Under the pieces are notes generated by a model that was not told where the DNA came from, searched no databases, and saw only the letters and a list, made by a program, of their open reading frames with translations. This document shows, piece after piece, positions 16,059 through 24,113 of a stretch of 64,000 nt of DNA. Origin of the DNA: Streptomyces albofaciens JCM 4342 (GTDB lineage: Bacteria > Actinomycetota > Actinomycetes > Streptomycetales > Streptomycetaceae); assembly GCF_008634025.1 (NCBI RefSeq), contig NZ_PDCM01000002.1, forward strand, positions 3,497,001 to 3,561,000, read 5' to 3'. The translations under genes and the position numbers were made by a program. Every line of letters begins with the position of its first letter. Position 1 is the stretch's first letter.

Positions 16059-16991
16059 TCAGGCCGAGACGGGCTCCCGGTCGGCGGCCTCCGCCTCGGC
16101 GACGACGCCCGCGACCCGGCGCAGCTTCTTCATCGGGCCCAGCTCGCTCTCGTAGACCTTCTTGACGCCGTCGCCGAGGGACTCCTCGATGGTGCGGATG
16201 TCGCGGACGAGGCGGGTCAGGCCCTGCGGTTCCACGGAGGCGGCCTGGTCGGAGCCCCACATGGCGCGGTCGAGGGTGATGTGGCGCTCGACGAAGGCGG
16301 CGCCGAGGGCGACGGCGGCGAGGGTGGTCTGCAGGCCGGTCTCGTGGCCGCTGTAGCCGATCGGGACGTTGGGGTATTCGGCCTGGAGGGTGTGGATCAT
16401 GCGGAGATTCAGCTCTTCGGCCTTGGCGGGGTAGGTCGAAGTGGCGTGGCACAGGACGATGTTGTCGCTGCCGAGGACCTCGACCGCGTGCCGGATCTGC
16501 CGGGGGGTGGACATGCCGGTGGAGAGGATCACCGTGCGGCCGGTGGCGCGCATGGCGCGCAGCAGTTCGTCGTCGGTGAGCGAGGCGGAGGCGACCTTGT
16601 AGCAGGGGACGTCGAACTTCTCTAGGAAGGCGACGGACTCCACGTCCCAGGGGGAGGCGAACCAGGCGATGCCGCGCTTCCCGGCGTACTCGTCGATGGC
16701 GCGGTAGCCGTCCTCGTCGAACTCCACGCGGTGGCGGTAGTCGATGTAGGTCATCCGGCCCCAGGGGGTGTCGCGCTCGATGTCCCACTGGTCGCGCGGG
16801 GTGCAGATCTCCGGGGTGCGCTTCTGGAACTTCACGGCGTCGCAGCCGGCGTCCGCGGCGGCGTCGATCAGCGCGAAGGCGTTCTCCAGGTCGCCGTTGT
16901 GGTTGATGCCGATCTCACCGGTGACGTAGACGGGGCGGCCGGGGCCGACGAGCCGGTCGCCGAGGGTGCGCAGACGGGAGGTGCTGGTCAT
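16059..16991 (-). CDS. neuB: NeuB-type nonulosonic acid synthase without SAF domain
   Basis: NeuB enzymes condense phosphoenolpyruvate with a hexose derivative to make sialic acid, Kdn or their 9-phosphates. This 310-residue protein shows the whole TIM-barrel part: TGEIGINHNGDLENAF, CDAVKFQKRTPE, PWDVESVAFLEKF, LSTGMST, GYSGHETGLQTTLAA, ERHITLDRAMWGSDQ. It ends about 30 residues after the barrel and lacks the 50-60 residue C-terminal SAF/antifreeze-like domain that usually contacts the sugar of the partner subunit. The start ATG at 16991 follows AAGGAA. It lies in the chain DUF6716, neuA, neuB, polysialyltransferase. Confidence 0.92.
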   Translation of the reverse strand: MTSTSRLRTLGDRLVGPGRPVYVTGEIGINHNGDLENAFALIDAAADAGCDAVKFQKRTPEICTPRDQWDIERDTPWGRMTYIDYRHRVEFDEDGYRAIDEYAGKRGIAWFASPWDVESVAFLEKFDVPCYKVASASLTDDELLRAMRATGRTVILSTGMSTPRQIRHAVEVLGSDNIVLCHATSTYPAKAEELNLRMIHTLQAEYPNVPIGYSGHETGLQTTLAAVALGAAFVERHITLDRAMWGSDQAASVEPQGLTRLVRDIRTIEESLGDGVKKVYESELGPMKKLRRVAGVVAEAEAADREPVSA

Positions 16992-17011
16992 CTTGGGGAG
17001 TTCCTTCTTCG

Positions 17012-18265
17012 TTAGAGGGTGGGGCCGAGGAGCCACGAGGCGATCTCGCGGATCGCGCCGCCGCCTCCGGGGGTGGAGGTGACGGCGCGTGCGGCGCCGC
17101 GGACGACGTCATGGGCGCTCGCGACCGCCACGGGCCAGCCGACGAGGCCGAAGCACGGGAGGTCGTTGACGTCGTTGCCGACGTAGAGCACGCGCTCGGG
17201 CGCGATGCCCTGTTCCTCGCACCACTGCTTGAGCGCGAGGTCCTTGCGGTCGATGCCGTGGAGCACGGGCAGGCGCAGTTTCATGGCCCGTGCGGCGACG
17301 ACCGGGTTCACTTCCGTGGACAGGATGAGCAGCTTCAGCTCCGCCTTGCGCAGGGCGGCGATGCCGAGGCCGTCGCCGCGGTGCACGGCGACCATCTCCC
17401 GTCCGTCGGAGTCGACGAGCACCCGGTCGTCGGTCTGGGTGCCGTCGAAGTCGAGGACGACCGCGTCGATGTCGTCGCGGGTCGGGAGCGCGCCGGGGCG
17501 CGCGGTGTCGAGGAGGGGCGCGAGGGCGCGGGCGCGGGCGAGGTCGTGCGGGTCGTCGATCTCCAGGACGCGGGCCGGGTCGGTGCGGACCAGTTCCGTA
17601 CGGCCGAAGAAGCGGTGGCCCGCGGCGCGGAAGCCGGCCGCGTCCATGGCGTACGCGGCGCCGGTCTCCAGGAAGTCCTGGGGGCGGTCCTGGCGGCGGG
17701 GGCGGAAGGACTTGTCGTGGTTGACACCGGTGCCGCCGGGGGCGGAGGCGGGTACGGGTACGTCCCGCGCCGGGTCCGCGGCGACCGCCGCGTCCGCCTC
17801 TTCGCGCCACACGAAGCCGTGGAACGGCGCCACCGTCAGCGCGCTGTCCGCACCGGCCTCCACCACCGCGGCGGCCACCGCGTCGATGTCCTCGCGGACG
17901 AGGAAGGGGCTGGTGCACTGGACGAGGAGGACCGCGTCGACGGGCTTGCCGTGTTCGGCCTCGTACGCGTCCATGGCGTGCAGGACGGCGGCCTCGCTGG
18001 TGGCGGTGTCGCCCGCGATGGCGCCGGGGCGGCGCACCACGACAGCGCCCGCGCCGCGCGCCGCGGCGGCTATGCCGGCGTCGTCGGTGGAGACCACGAC
18101 GTCGGTGACCAGCCGGGCCGCGCGGCATTCGCGGACCGCGCGGGCGATCAGCGGGACGCCGCCGACCGCGGCGAGGTTCTTGGCGGGTACGCCCTTGGAG
18201 CCGCCGCGCGCGGGAATGACGGCGACGACGGTGGGCGCGGCCGGGCGGCTCGGTGGGGTCGGCAT
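17012..18265 (-). CDS. neuA: Acylneuraminate cytidylyltransferase fused to a HAD phosphatase
   Basis: This 417-residue bifunctional protein has an N-terminal CMP-nonulosonate synthetase with VVAVIPARGGSKGVPAKNL (nucleotide-binding loop) and QCTSPF. A C-terminal half of about 160 residues is a KdsC/NANP-like HAD phosphatase: VVLDFDGTQTDD supplies the two catalytic aspartates, and YVGNDVNDLPC is the last motif. The fused phosphatase could remove the 9-phosphate made by NeuB before activation, so synthase, phosphatase and activating enzyme are encoded by two adjacent genes. GAAGGAG precedes the ATG at 18265. The stop is 20 bases before the neuB start. Confidence 0.93.
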   Translation of the reverse strand: MPTPPSRPAAPTVVAVIPARGGSKGVPAKNLAAVGGVPLIARAVRECRAARLVTDVVVSTDDAGIAAAARGAGAVVVRRPGAIAGDTATSEAAVLHAMDAYEAEHGKPVDAVLLVQCTSPFLVREDIDAVAAAVVEAGADSALTVAPFHGFVWREEADAAVAADPARDVPVPASAPGGTGVNHDKSFRPRRQDRPQDFLETGAAYAMDAAGFRAAGHRFFGRTELVRTDPARVLEIDDPHDLARARALAPLLDTARPGALPTRDDIDAVVLDFDGTQTDDRVLVDSDGREMVAVHRGDGLGIAALRKAELKLLILSTEVNPVVAARAMKLRLPVLHGIDRKDLALKQWCEEQGIAPERVLYVGNDVNDLPCFGLVGWPVAVASAHDVVRGAARAVTSTPGGGGAIREIASWLLGPTL

Positions 18266-18318
18266 GGCGGGCTCCTTCGGGGGGCCGTGCGGGCTCCGGG
18301 GGCGGACGGGCGGGCTGC

Positions 18319-19644
18319 TCACAGCTGTCCCCAGCGGCGGATGGCGGGGGCGACGCGCTGGACGCCGTGGCGGTAGGCGCCGCGGGCGGCGTCGCGCACG
18401 GTGTCCCGGGCCAGCCGGCGCAGCCCGCCGGGCTCGGTGGTCTCGGCGGCCCGGCCGGGCAGCGGTGCGCCCTGGGGGCCGAGGCCGTGGCGGGCGAGGA
18501 TGCCGGGGAGGTATCCGGGGGCGGTGCGGGGTGTGTAGTACGGGGTGAGGGGCGGCAGGGCGGCGGCGCGCAGGGCGGTGACGCGGGCGCGGGCGGCGTC
18601 GAAGGCGGTGGCGTACGTCCCTTCGGCGGCGACGCCCTGGCGGGCCAGCCAGTCGGAGTCGGGCTCGGGGCGGTGGCCGGCGTCCAGCTCGTCCCAGGAG
18701 GCGAGGCAGCCGGAGCCGAGGAAGTGGTGGTTGCCGAGGACTTCGCGGATGCCGAGGTCGGTGAGGACGGCGGTGGGGATGCCCCGGTGCAGGGACTCCA
18801 GCGCGGCCGTCGAGCTGACCGTCACCAGGAGGTCGGTGCGGTCCAGGACCTCGCCCATGTTCCCGTACGCGAGGCGGCAGTTGGGGGGCAGGCCGCCGGG
18901 GAGGCGGGCGGCCAGCTTCTGGTACGGGAGTTCCTCGATGTGCGTGGTGTGTTCGCCGGGCTTGCTGCGCAGCTTGACCAGCACCTCGCGGTCGGGGTGC
19001 CGCCGGGCGTGTTCGGCCGCGCGGCGCAGCAGGTACGTACGGTCGTCGCGGCGGTCCGGCACGGAGGGCTGGGCGGCGAAGACGACCGTGTACGGGCGGC
19101 CGCCGAGGGCGGGCTCGTACGGGGCGCCGCCCAGGAAGGGCAGGGCGCATTCGACGACGCTGCCGCCGTCGGCGCCGACGCCCTCGTACACCGCGCGGAA
19201 GCGGTCCGCGTCGTGCCGGGAGTTGGCGAGGACCACGTCCGCGCCGTGCCGCAGCAGCAGGCCGTCGGCCAGCTTCTCGTAGACGACGCCGACGTAGCCG
19301 GTGACGACGACGGGCCGCCGGGCCGCGCCGCGCCAGGCGTGCGCCAGGCCGTGCAGCATCGCCTGCACGGCGCCGCCGACGCAGGCGAGGACGACCACGT
19401 CGTACCGCGCGGTGTCCTTCATCAGCTCCAGGAAGTCCACGCCGCGGATCTCGCGCAGCGTGTCCGCACGGGCGCCGACCTCGTCGAGCTGGCGGACCGT
19501 GGGGGTGGCACGGCCGCGGAGCAGATATCCGTCCAGACGGATGTCCGTTTGAATGCGGTACGCTGTCAAAGCGCCCCATTTCCAGCGGGTATCCGAATCC
19601 GCGAGCACCGCGACGCGCGGCTGGGAAGTGGTACGAGTGGGCAC
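18319..19644 (-). CDS. DUF6716 putative glycosyltransferase
   Basis: This protein of about 441 residues belongs to a family found in Streptomyces nonulosonate/polysialic-type clusters. The N-terminal strand RVAVLADSDTRWKWG and later stretches (VVTGYVGVVYEK, LVKLRSKPGEHTTHIEELPY, LVTVSSTAALESLHRG) have the look of a GT-B fold with a KLRSKPGE donor-site loop and an SST..LE motif like glycerophosphotransferases and capsule transferases. The start is taken at the GTG at 19644; a TTG at 19683 would add 13 residues unlike the family. It is divergent from the GT2 gene and leads the leftward arm of the cluster. The reaction is not established. Confidence 0.75.
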   Translation of the reverse strand: MPTRTTSQPRVAVLADSDTRWKWGALTAYRIQTDIRLDGYLLRGRATPTVRQLDEVGARADTLREIRGVDFLELMKDTARYDVVVLACVGGAVQAMLHGLAHAWRGAARRPVVVTGYVGVVYEKLADGLLLRHGADVVLANSRHDADRFRAVYEGVGADGGSVVECALPFLGGAPYEPALGGRPYTVVFAAQPSVPDRRDDRTYLLRRAAEHARRHPDREVLVKLRSKPGEHTTHIEELPYQKLAARLPGGLPPNCRLAYGNMGEVLDRTDLLVTVSSTAALESLHRGIPTAVLTDLGIREVLGNHHFLGSGCLASWDELDAGHRPEPDSDWLARQGVAAEGTYATAFDAARARVTALRAAALPPLTPYYTPRTAPGYLPGILARHGLGPQGAPLPGRAAETTEPGGLRRLARDTVRDAARGAYRHGVQRVAPAIRRWGQL

Positions 19645-19831
19645 GACGAAAACGCTAGGAAGGCGTTCCGTTCGGCGGGCCAACGGTGCCGCAACAACGG
19701 GTTAACAGCGCGCCGCAGGACGGCGAACCAGCAGGCCGAATTGCCAGGTTAACCATCCCGCCATTCTTCGTTCACTCCTGGGTTCGCGTCCCGTCAAGAC
19801 GAATGCCTGGACCGCGCCTAACGTCACCCGG
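19645..19831. promoter_or_regulatory. Divergent promoter region of the surface-polymer cluster
   Basis: This short, relatively AT-rich gap between the two arms of the cluster holds the palindrome GGTTAACC at 19747-19754 and a second GGTTAAC at 19700-19706. They may mark a common operator for both arms, but no family consensus is matched. Confidence 0.4.
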
Positions 19832-20809
19832 GTGGTTAAGCTCTCCGTCGTCGTGCCGTTCTACAACGTGCAGACATATGCGCCCGACACCCTGCGAAGC
19901 CTGGCGGCCAACGCCCGCGAGGACTTCGAATTCCTGCTCGTGGACGACTGCTCGCGGGACGAGACACCGCGGATCCTGGCGCGCGCCGAGGGCGAGCTGC
20001 CGGGCGCGCGCGTGCTGCGGCACGAGCGGAACGGCGGTCTGGCCACCGCCCGCAACACCGGCCTGGACGCGGCCGCCGGCGAGTATGTGACCTTCCTGGA
20101 CGGGGATGACTGGCTGGCCCCCGGCTACTACGGGCAACTCCTCGACGTGATCGAGGGGTTGGGGTGCGACTTCGTGCGCACGGACCATGTGCAGTGCACC
20201 GCGCGGGCCCGTTCGGTGCACCGCGTCCCGTACGGCCGCCGCGATGTCGCCCTGGACCCGCGCGAGCTGATCCTGCCCGCCGACCGCTCCACCTCCGTCG
20301 ACTACGCCTTCGCCTGGGCCGGCATCTACCACCGCCGCCTGCTGGACGACGGCCTGCTGCATTTCCGGCACGGCCTGCGTACGGCGGAGGACCGGCCGTG
20401 GATCTGGCGGCTGCACCGCGAGGCGCGGTCGATGGCGGTGACCGGGCTGCTCGGCGTCTTCTACCGGCGCGGGGTGGCGTCCTCGCTCACCCAGATCGGT
20501 GATGTGCGGCAGCTCGATTTCATCCGGGCGTTTGATCAGGTGATCGAGGAAACGGCGCGGGACCGGGACGCGGACCGGCTGCTGCCAAAAGCCGTACGCA
20601 CCTATTGCGCCATCATTTCCCACCACCTCGGCTCGATCGAACGTTTCGAGCCGCCGGTGGCCCGTAAATTGCGCGCCCTGAGCGCGGCGGCGCTGAAAAG
20701 AATGCCGCAGGACGTACTGAAGGAAGCACTGGATTCGATGGACACGCAGCGCGCCTCCCGTCTGCGACGGCTGCGCCGCCGTCCGGTTCCGGCGGGGGTG
20801 GCCGCCTGA
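19832..20809 (+). CDS. Family 2 glycosyltransferase
   Basis: This inverting GT-A glycosyltransferase has 325 residues. Motifs are KLSVVVPFYNVQTYAPDTL (nucleotide-sugar fold), LLVDDCSRDETP, RNGGLATARNTGLDAA and FLDGDDWLAP, the last with the metal-binding DxD. The C-terminal half has no predicted membrane segment. The start is the GTG at 19832. Its stop overlaps the ATG of the next gene by one base. It probably builds the linker or side residues of the wall polymer made by the cluster. Confidence 0.9.
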   Translation: MVKLSVVVPFYNVQTYAPDTLRSLAANAREDFEFLLVDDCSRDETPRILARAEGELPGARVLRHERNGGLATARNTGLDAAAGEYVTFLDGDDWLAPGYYGQLLDVIEGLGCDFVRTDHVQCTARARSVHRVPYGRRDVALDPRELILPADRSTSVDYAFAWAGIYHRRLLDDGLLHFRHGLRTAEDRPWIWRLHREARSMAVTGLLGVFYRRGVASSLTQIGDVRQLDFIRAFDQVIEETARDRDADRLLPKAVRTYCAIISHHLGSIERFEPPVARKLRALSAAALKRMPQDVLKEALDSMDTQRASRLRRLRRRPVPAGVAA

Positions 20810-22182
20810 TGGCCCCCCGTACCGACGCACCGGCGCGGCCGCGTACGCAGATCTTCCTGGCGTCCACCCTGTACGGGGCCGCGACGCTCGCCGCCGCACT
20901 GGACACCGACCGCTTCGCCCCGGCCGGCCGCCGGCTGCTGCTGGTCAGCAACAACGCCGCGACGCCGGAGACCTCGACGCCGCTGGACGGGATGCCCGGC
21001 TTCGAGCGGCTGCGCGGCCGGTTCGACCGGGTGCTGTCGTGGAACGAGACGATCAGCCCGTTCCACCCCGGCGGCTGGTCCCCGCGCCAGGACGACGTGC
21101 CGCTGTGGGAGCGGCACCTGCGGCTGCTGTGGGACCTGGGCGAGGACGCGGTCGAGCTGATCGTGGAGTCCATCCAGGTCCATCCCGCGCTCGCGCTGGC
21201 CCAGCTCTTCCCGGGCGCGCCGGTCGACGTGTACGCGGACGGGCTGATGAGCTACGGGCCCACCCGCAACAAGCTGGACCCGCTGATCGGCACCCGGGTG
21301 CGCCGCCTGCTGCACCTGGACCTCGTACCGGGTCTGAAACCGTTGCTGCTCACCGAGTTCGGGGTGGGCGCGGAGACCGTGCCGACCGACGCGTTTCGCG
21401 CGGTGCTCGCCGAACTGGCCGAGGACTTCGACGATCCGGCGCTACACGCCGTACCGGAGGGCGCGGCGCTGCTCCTCGGGCAGTACCTGTCCGCGCTGGG
21501 CATCCTCACGCCCGAGGAAGAGGAGGAGCTGCACACGCGGATGCTGCGCGGCGCGGTACGGCGCGGGCACCGCCAGGTCGTGTTTAAGCCGCACCCGTCC
21601 GCGCCGGCCCGCTGGTCCCGGGCGCTGGAGCGGGAGGCGGACAAGCTCGGTGCCGAGCTGACCGTGCTGGCCACGCCGGTGCTCGCCGAGGTGCTCTACC
21701 AGCGCAAACGGCCCGCGCTCGTGGTCGGCTGCTTCTCGACCGCGCTGCTGACGGCGTCCGCGTTCTACGGCCTGCCGACCGCCCGCGTGGGCACGGACCT
21801 GCTGCTGGAGCGCCTGACCCCGTACCAGAACAGCAATCGCGTGCCGGTCACCCTCGTCGACGCGCTGGTGCCCGACCTGGCGGACGAGCCGGGGACGAAG
21901 CCGGTGCCGACACACCTCAACGGGCTGGTCGGCGCGGTCGGTTACGCGATGCAGAACCAGATCTACCCGGAGCTGCGCCCGGTCGCCGAGCGCTATCTCG
22001 CCGCCCATCTGAACGAGCGCACCCGGCGTTACTTCAAGCGCCGCCGGCTGACCGCGCTCGCGCTGCCCGGAGCGATCCCGGCCCAGCTGTCCTTCATCCC
22101 GCGCAACGCGGCCGTGCGCAGGGTCGCGCGGCGCGCGCGGGCGATGCAGCGGCGTCTGAAGAAGCGGGCCGCGTTCGGATGA
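20809..22182 (+). CDS. Second polysialyltransferase-like protein
   Basis: This protein of 457 residues opens with TQIFLASTLYGAATLAAALD, a variant of the polysialyltransferase-family N terminus. It contains DVYADGLMSYGPTRNKLD, VVFKPHPSAPARW (the KPHP loop that binds the CMP donor in this group) and ALVVGCFSTALLTASAFYG. It ends in a very basic tail (RRVARRARAMQRRLKKR), which may hold it at the membrane. It overlaps both neighbours by one and four bases, so it is translationally coupled. Together with the gene at 14611-15969 the cluster has two such enzymes, perhaps an initiating and an elongating transferase. Confidence 0.85.
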   Translation: MAPRTDAPARPRTQIFLASTLYGAATLAAALDTDRFAPAGRRLLLVSNNAATPETSTPLDGMPGFERLRGRFDRVLSWNETISPFHPGGWSPRQDDVPLWERHLRLLWDLGEDAVELIVESIQVHPALALAQLFPGAPVDVYADGLMSYGPTRNKLDPLIGTRVRRLLHLDLVPGLKPLLLTEFGVGAETVPTDAFRAVLAELAEDFDDPALHAVPEGAALLLGQYLSALGILTPEEEEELHTRMLRGAVRRGHRQVVFKPHPSAPARWSRALEREADKLGAELTVLATPVLAEVLYQRKRPALVVGCFSTALLTASAFYGLPTARVGTDLLLERLTPYQNSNRVPVTLVDALVPDLADEPGTKPVPTHLNGLVGAVGYAMQNQIYPELRPVAERYLAAHLNERTRRYFKRRRLTALALPGAIPAQLSFIPRNAAVRRVARRARAMQRRLKKRAAFG

Positions 22183-23375
22183 CCGCTCAGCTCCCGGCGG
22201 AGGCACCGCCGCCCGCGGTGGTACAAGGCCCGGCAACCATGTCCGCGCTGGTCACCCGGCCGGTGCCGGCCGCGCGCAAGGGCGCGGCGCCGCCCGGCAA
22301 GAGGTCCCGTGGCGCGCCGCGCCTGCGCGCCCTCGACGGACTGCGCCTGATCGCCGCCCTGATGGTGGCCGCCTATCACCTCGGCGGCCGCAACGGCGAG
22401 ATAGCCCAGGCGTGGGGCAGCTCGCCCGCGCGCCAGTTCCCGTCGCTGCACGGCGCGTTCGCGTACGGCTGCCTCGGCGTGCAGATCTTCTTCGTGATCA
22501 GCGGCTTCGTGATCTGCATGAGCGGCTGGGGGCGGCCGCTGCGCGCCTTCATCGCCTCCCGGATCTCGCGGCTGTACCCCGCGTACTGGGTGGCGGTCCT
22601 GCTGGTCACGGCGGTCTTGGCGCTGCCGTGGGTGGCGTTCAAGGCGCTGGGTCCCAGCGACGTGCTGACGAACCTGACGATGCTCCAGCAGCCGCTGGGC
22701 GCCAAACGGGTGCTGGGCGTGTGCTGGACGCTGTGGGCCGAGATGCGGTTCTACGCGCTGTTCGCGCTGTGCGTCATCCTGCCGGGCGCCACCCGCCGCC
22801 GGGTGGTGCTCTTCTGCGCGGGCTGGACGCTGGCGGCGGCGGTGGCGCAGGCCGCGCGCGTACCGGCGCTGGACATCGTGCTGATGCCGCAGTACGCGCC
22901 GTTCTTCATCGGCGGCATCGGCTGCTACCTGCTGCACCGCTACGGCGGGCGGGACCCGGTGGCGTGGGCGGTGGTGGGCGTCAGCTGGCTCATCGGGCAG
23001 CACTTCGCGGTGGCCGGGCTGTGGCACCCGCCCTCCGCGCACGCCTTCTCCTACCGCTCGGCACTGGTCGTCATCGCGGTCGTCACGGTGGGCTTCGCGC
23101 TGGTGGTGGCGATCGCGCTGGGCCGGACGCAGTGGGCGAACTGGCGCTGGCTGACGGTCGCCGGAGCGCTGACGTACCCGTTCTACCTGGTGCACGAGCA
23201 CCTGGGCTGGGTGGTGGTGCAGGGGCTGCACGGCGGGCTGCGCCTCCCCTCGTACGCGACGTTCGCGCTCACCATCGTGCTGATGCTGGCGCTGGCGTGG
23301 GTGCTGCACCGCTGGGTGGAGCGGCCCCTCACGCCCGTACTGAAGCGGGCGATCGATCCACGGCCCCAGCGCTGA
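22179..23375 (+). CDS. Acyltransferase family 3 membrane protein
   Basis: This integral membrane O-acyltransferase of 398 residues opens its domain with PRLRALDGLRLIAALMVAAYHLGG, which includes the R/K-x10-H motif of acyltransferase-3 proteins, followed by LGVQIFFVISGFVICMS, FIASRISRLYPAYW, CWTLWAEMRFYALFA and about ten hydrophobic segments. It probably acetylates the exported polymer. The N-terminal 45 residues are low-complexity. ATGA overlap with the preceding gene shows co-translation. It converges on the TetR gene. Confidence 0.9.
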   Translation: MTAQLPAEAPPPAVVQGPATMSALVTRPVPAARKGAAPPGKRSRGAPRLRALDGLRLIAALMVAAYHLGGRNGEIAQAWGSSPARQFPSLHGAFAYGCLGVQIFFVISGFVICMSGWGRPLRAFIASRISRLYPAYWVAVLLVTAVLALPWVAFKALGPSDVLTNLTMLQQPLGAKRVLGVCWTLWAEMRFYALFALCVILPGATRRRVVLFCAGWTLAAAVAQAARVPALDIVLMPQYAPFFIGGIGCYLLHRYGGRDPVAWAVVGVSWLIGQHFAVAGLWHPPSAHAFSYRSALVVIAVVTVGFALVVAIALGRTQWANWRWLTVAGALTYPFYLVHEHLGWVVVQGLHGGLRLPSYATFALTIVLMLALAWVLHRWVERPLTPVLKRAIDPRPQR

Positions 23376-23379
23376 GGGC

Positions 23380-23410
23380 GGGCGCCCGGGAAACGGCTCC
23401 CCGGGCGCCC
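23380..23410. terminator. Terminator hairpin between acyltransferase and TetR genes
   Basis: GGGCGCCCGGG (23380-23390) pairs with CCCGGGCGCCC (23400-23410) over a nine-base loop. The stem is perfect and lies between convergent genes. Confidence 0.75.
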
Positions 23411-23412
23411 CC

Positions 23413-24075
23413 CTACCCGTCCTCCAGCAGCGTGGCCTCGATCCCCGCGATGACGGCCCGCAGACCGTCGTCGAAGCCGCGGGCGGTGTCACCGAAGTAC
23501 TCCTCACCGGCCACCACCGTGAGCGGGAAGTCGGCACCGAGGCGCCGCTTCCGGTCGTCCAGGTCGTAGGTGGGATCGCGCCACGGTTCCCCGGGCACCG
23601 GGAAGACGGACTGTTCCTCGATGACGTAACCGATCGTGTACGTGTAGACCGTGAACCAGGCGCGCGCGGCACGGTGTGGCCGGAATCCGGCGGCCGTCAG
23701 CGCGCTCATGAAGATCTCCATCGGCCGCATCGACGCGGAGTTGTCCAGCCGGGTGCCGCCGAAGACCTTGCCGCCGTCGCGGTAGGTGAGCAGCGTGCGC
23801 CGCATGCCCCGGCACGACTCGGTGAGCAGCGCCTTCCAGTCGCCGCCCCCGAAGTCCGGGCCCGCCGCGACAAGGGGCGCGGTCATCCGCTCGTACAGCT
23901 CGGTGGCCATCTCGTCGAGCAGTTCCTGCTTGTTCTTGAAGTGCCAGTACAGGGCGGGCGCCTGGACGTTCAGTTCCTTGGCGATGCGGCGCAGCGTGAG
24001 CCCGTCGAGGCCGACGTCGTTCAGCAGGCCCAGGGCGGTCTCCGCCACCAGTTTCCGGTCGAGTCTCGTAGCCAC
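23413..24075 (-). CDS. TetR-family repressor with TetR-C domain
   Basis: The regulator has 220 residues. The HTH is LVAETALGLLNDVGLDGLT followed by RRIAKELNVQAPALYWHFKN, as in class TetR repressors. The C-terminal part has the TetR_C type ligand pocket and ends GIEATLLEDG. It is divergent from the FAD monooxygenase. Two matching palindromes (24085-24097 and 24120-24134) flank the monooxygenase start, so it is likely a local repressor of that gene and of itself, released by an aromatic or polyketide-like ligand. Confidence 0.92.
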   Translation of the reverse strand: MATRLDRKLVAETALGLLNDVGLDGLTLRRIAKELNVQAPALYWHFKNKQELLDEMATELYERMTAPLVAAGPDFGGGDWKALLTESCRGMRRTLLTYRDGGKVFGGTRLDNSASMRPMEIFMSALTAAGFRPHRAARAWFTVYTYTIGYVIEEQSVFPVPGEPWRDPTYDLDDRKRRLGADFPLTVVAGEEYFGDTARGFDDGLRAVIAGIEATLLEDG

Positions 24076-24084
24076 GTTGACAAT

Positions 24085-24097
24085 TTAACACCGTTAA
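24085..24097. promoter_or_regulatory. TetR operator candidate, site 1
   Basis: TTAAC-ACC-GTTAA is a perfect 5-3-5 dyad in the 38-base gap between the divergent TetR and monooxygenase genes. It directly follows TTGACA at 24077-24082. It matches site 2 in both arms. Confidence 0.65.
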
Positions 24098-24113
24098 GCG
24101 CACCCTCGGAAGC

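Noticed and set aside
19770..19788. GTTCAC...GTTCGC upstream of the GT2 gene considered as a PHO box
   Set aside because: The two half-units are 12 bases apart instead of 11 and the second is poor; a PhoP site is not supported.
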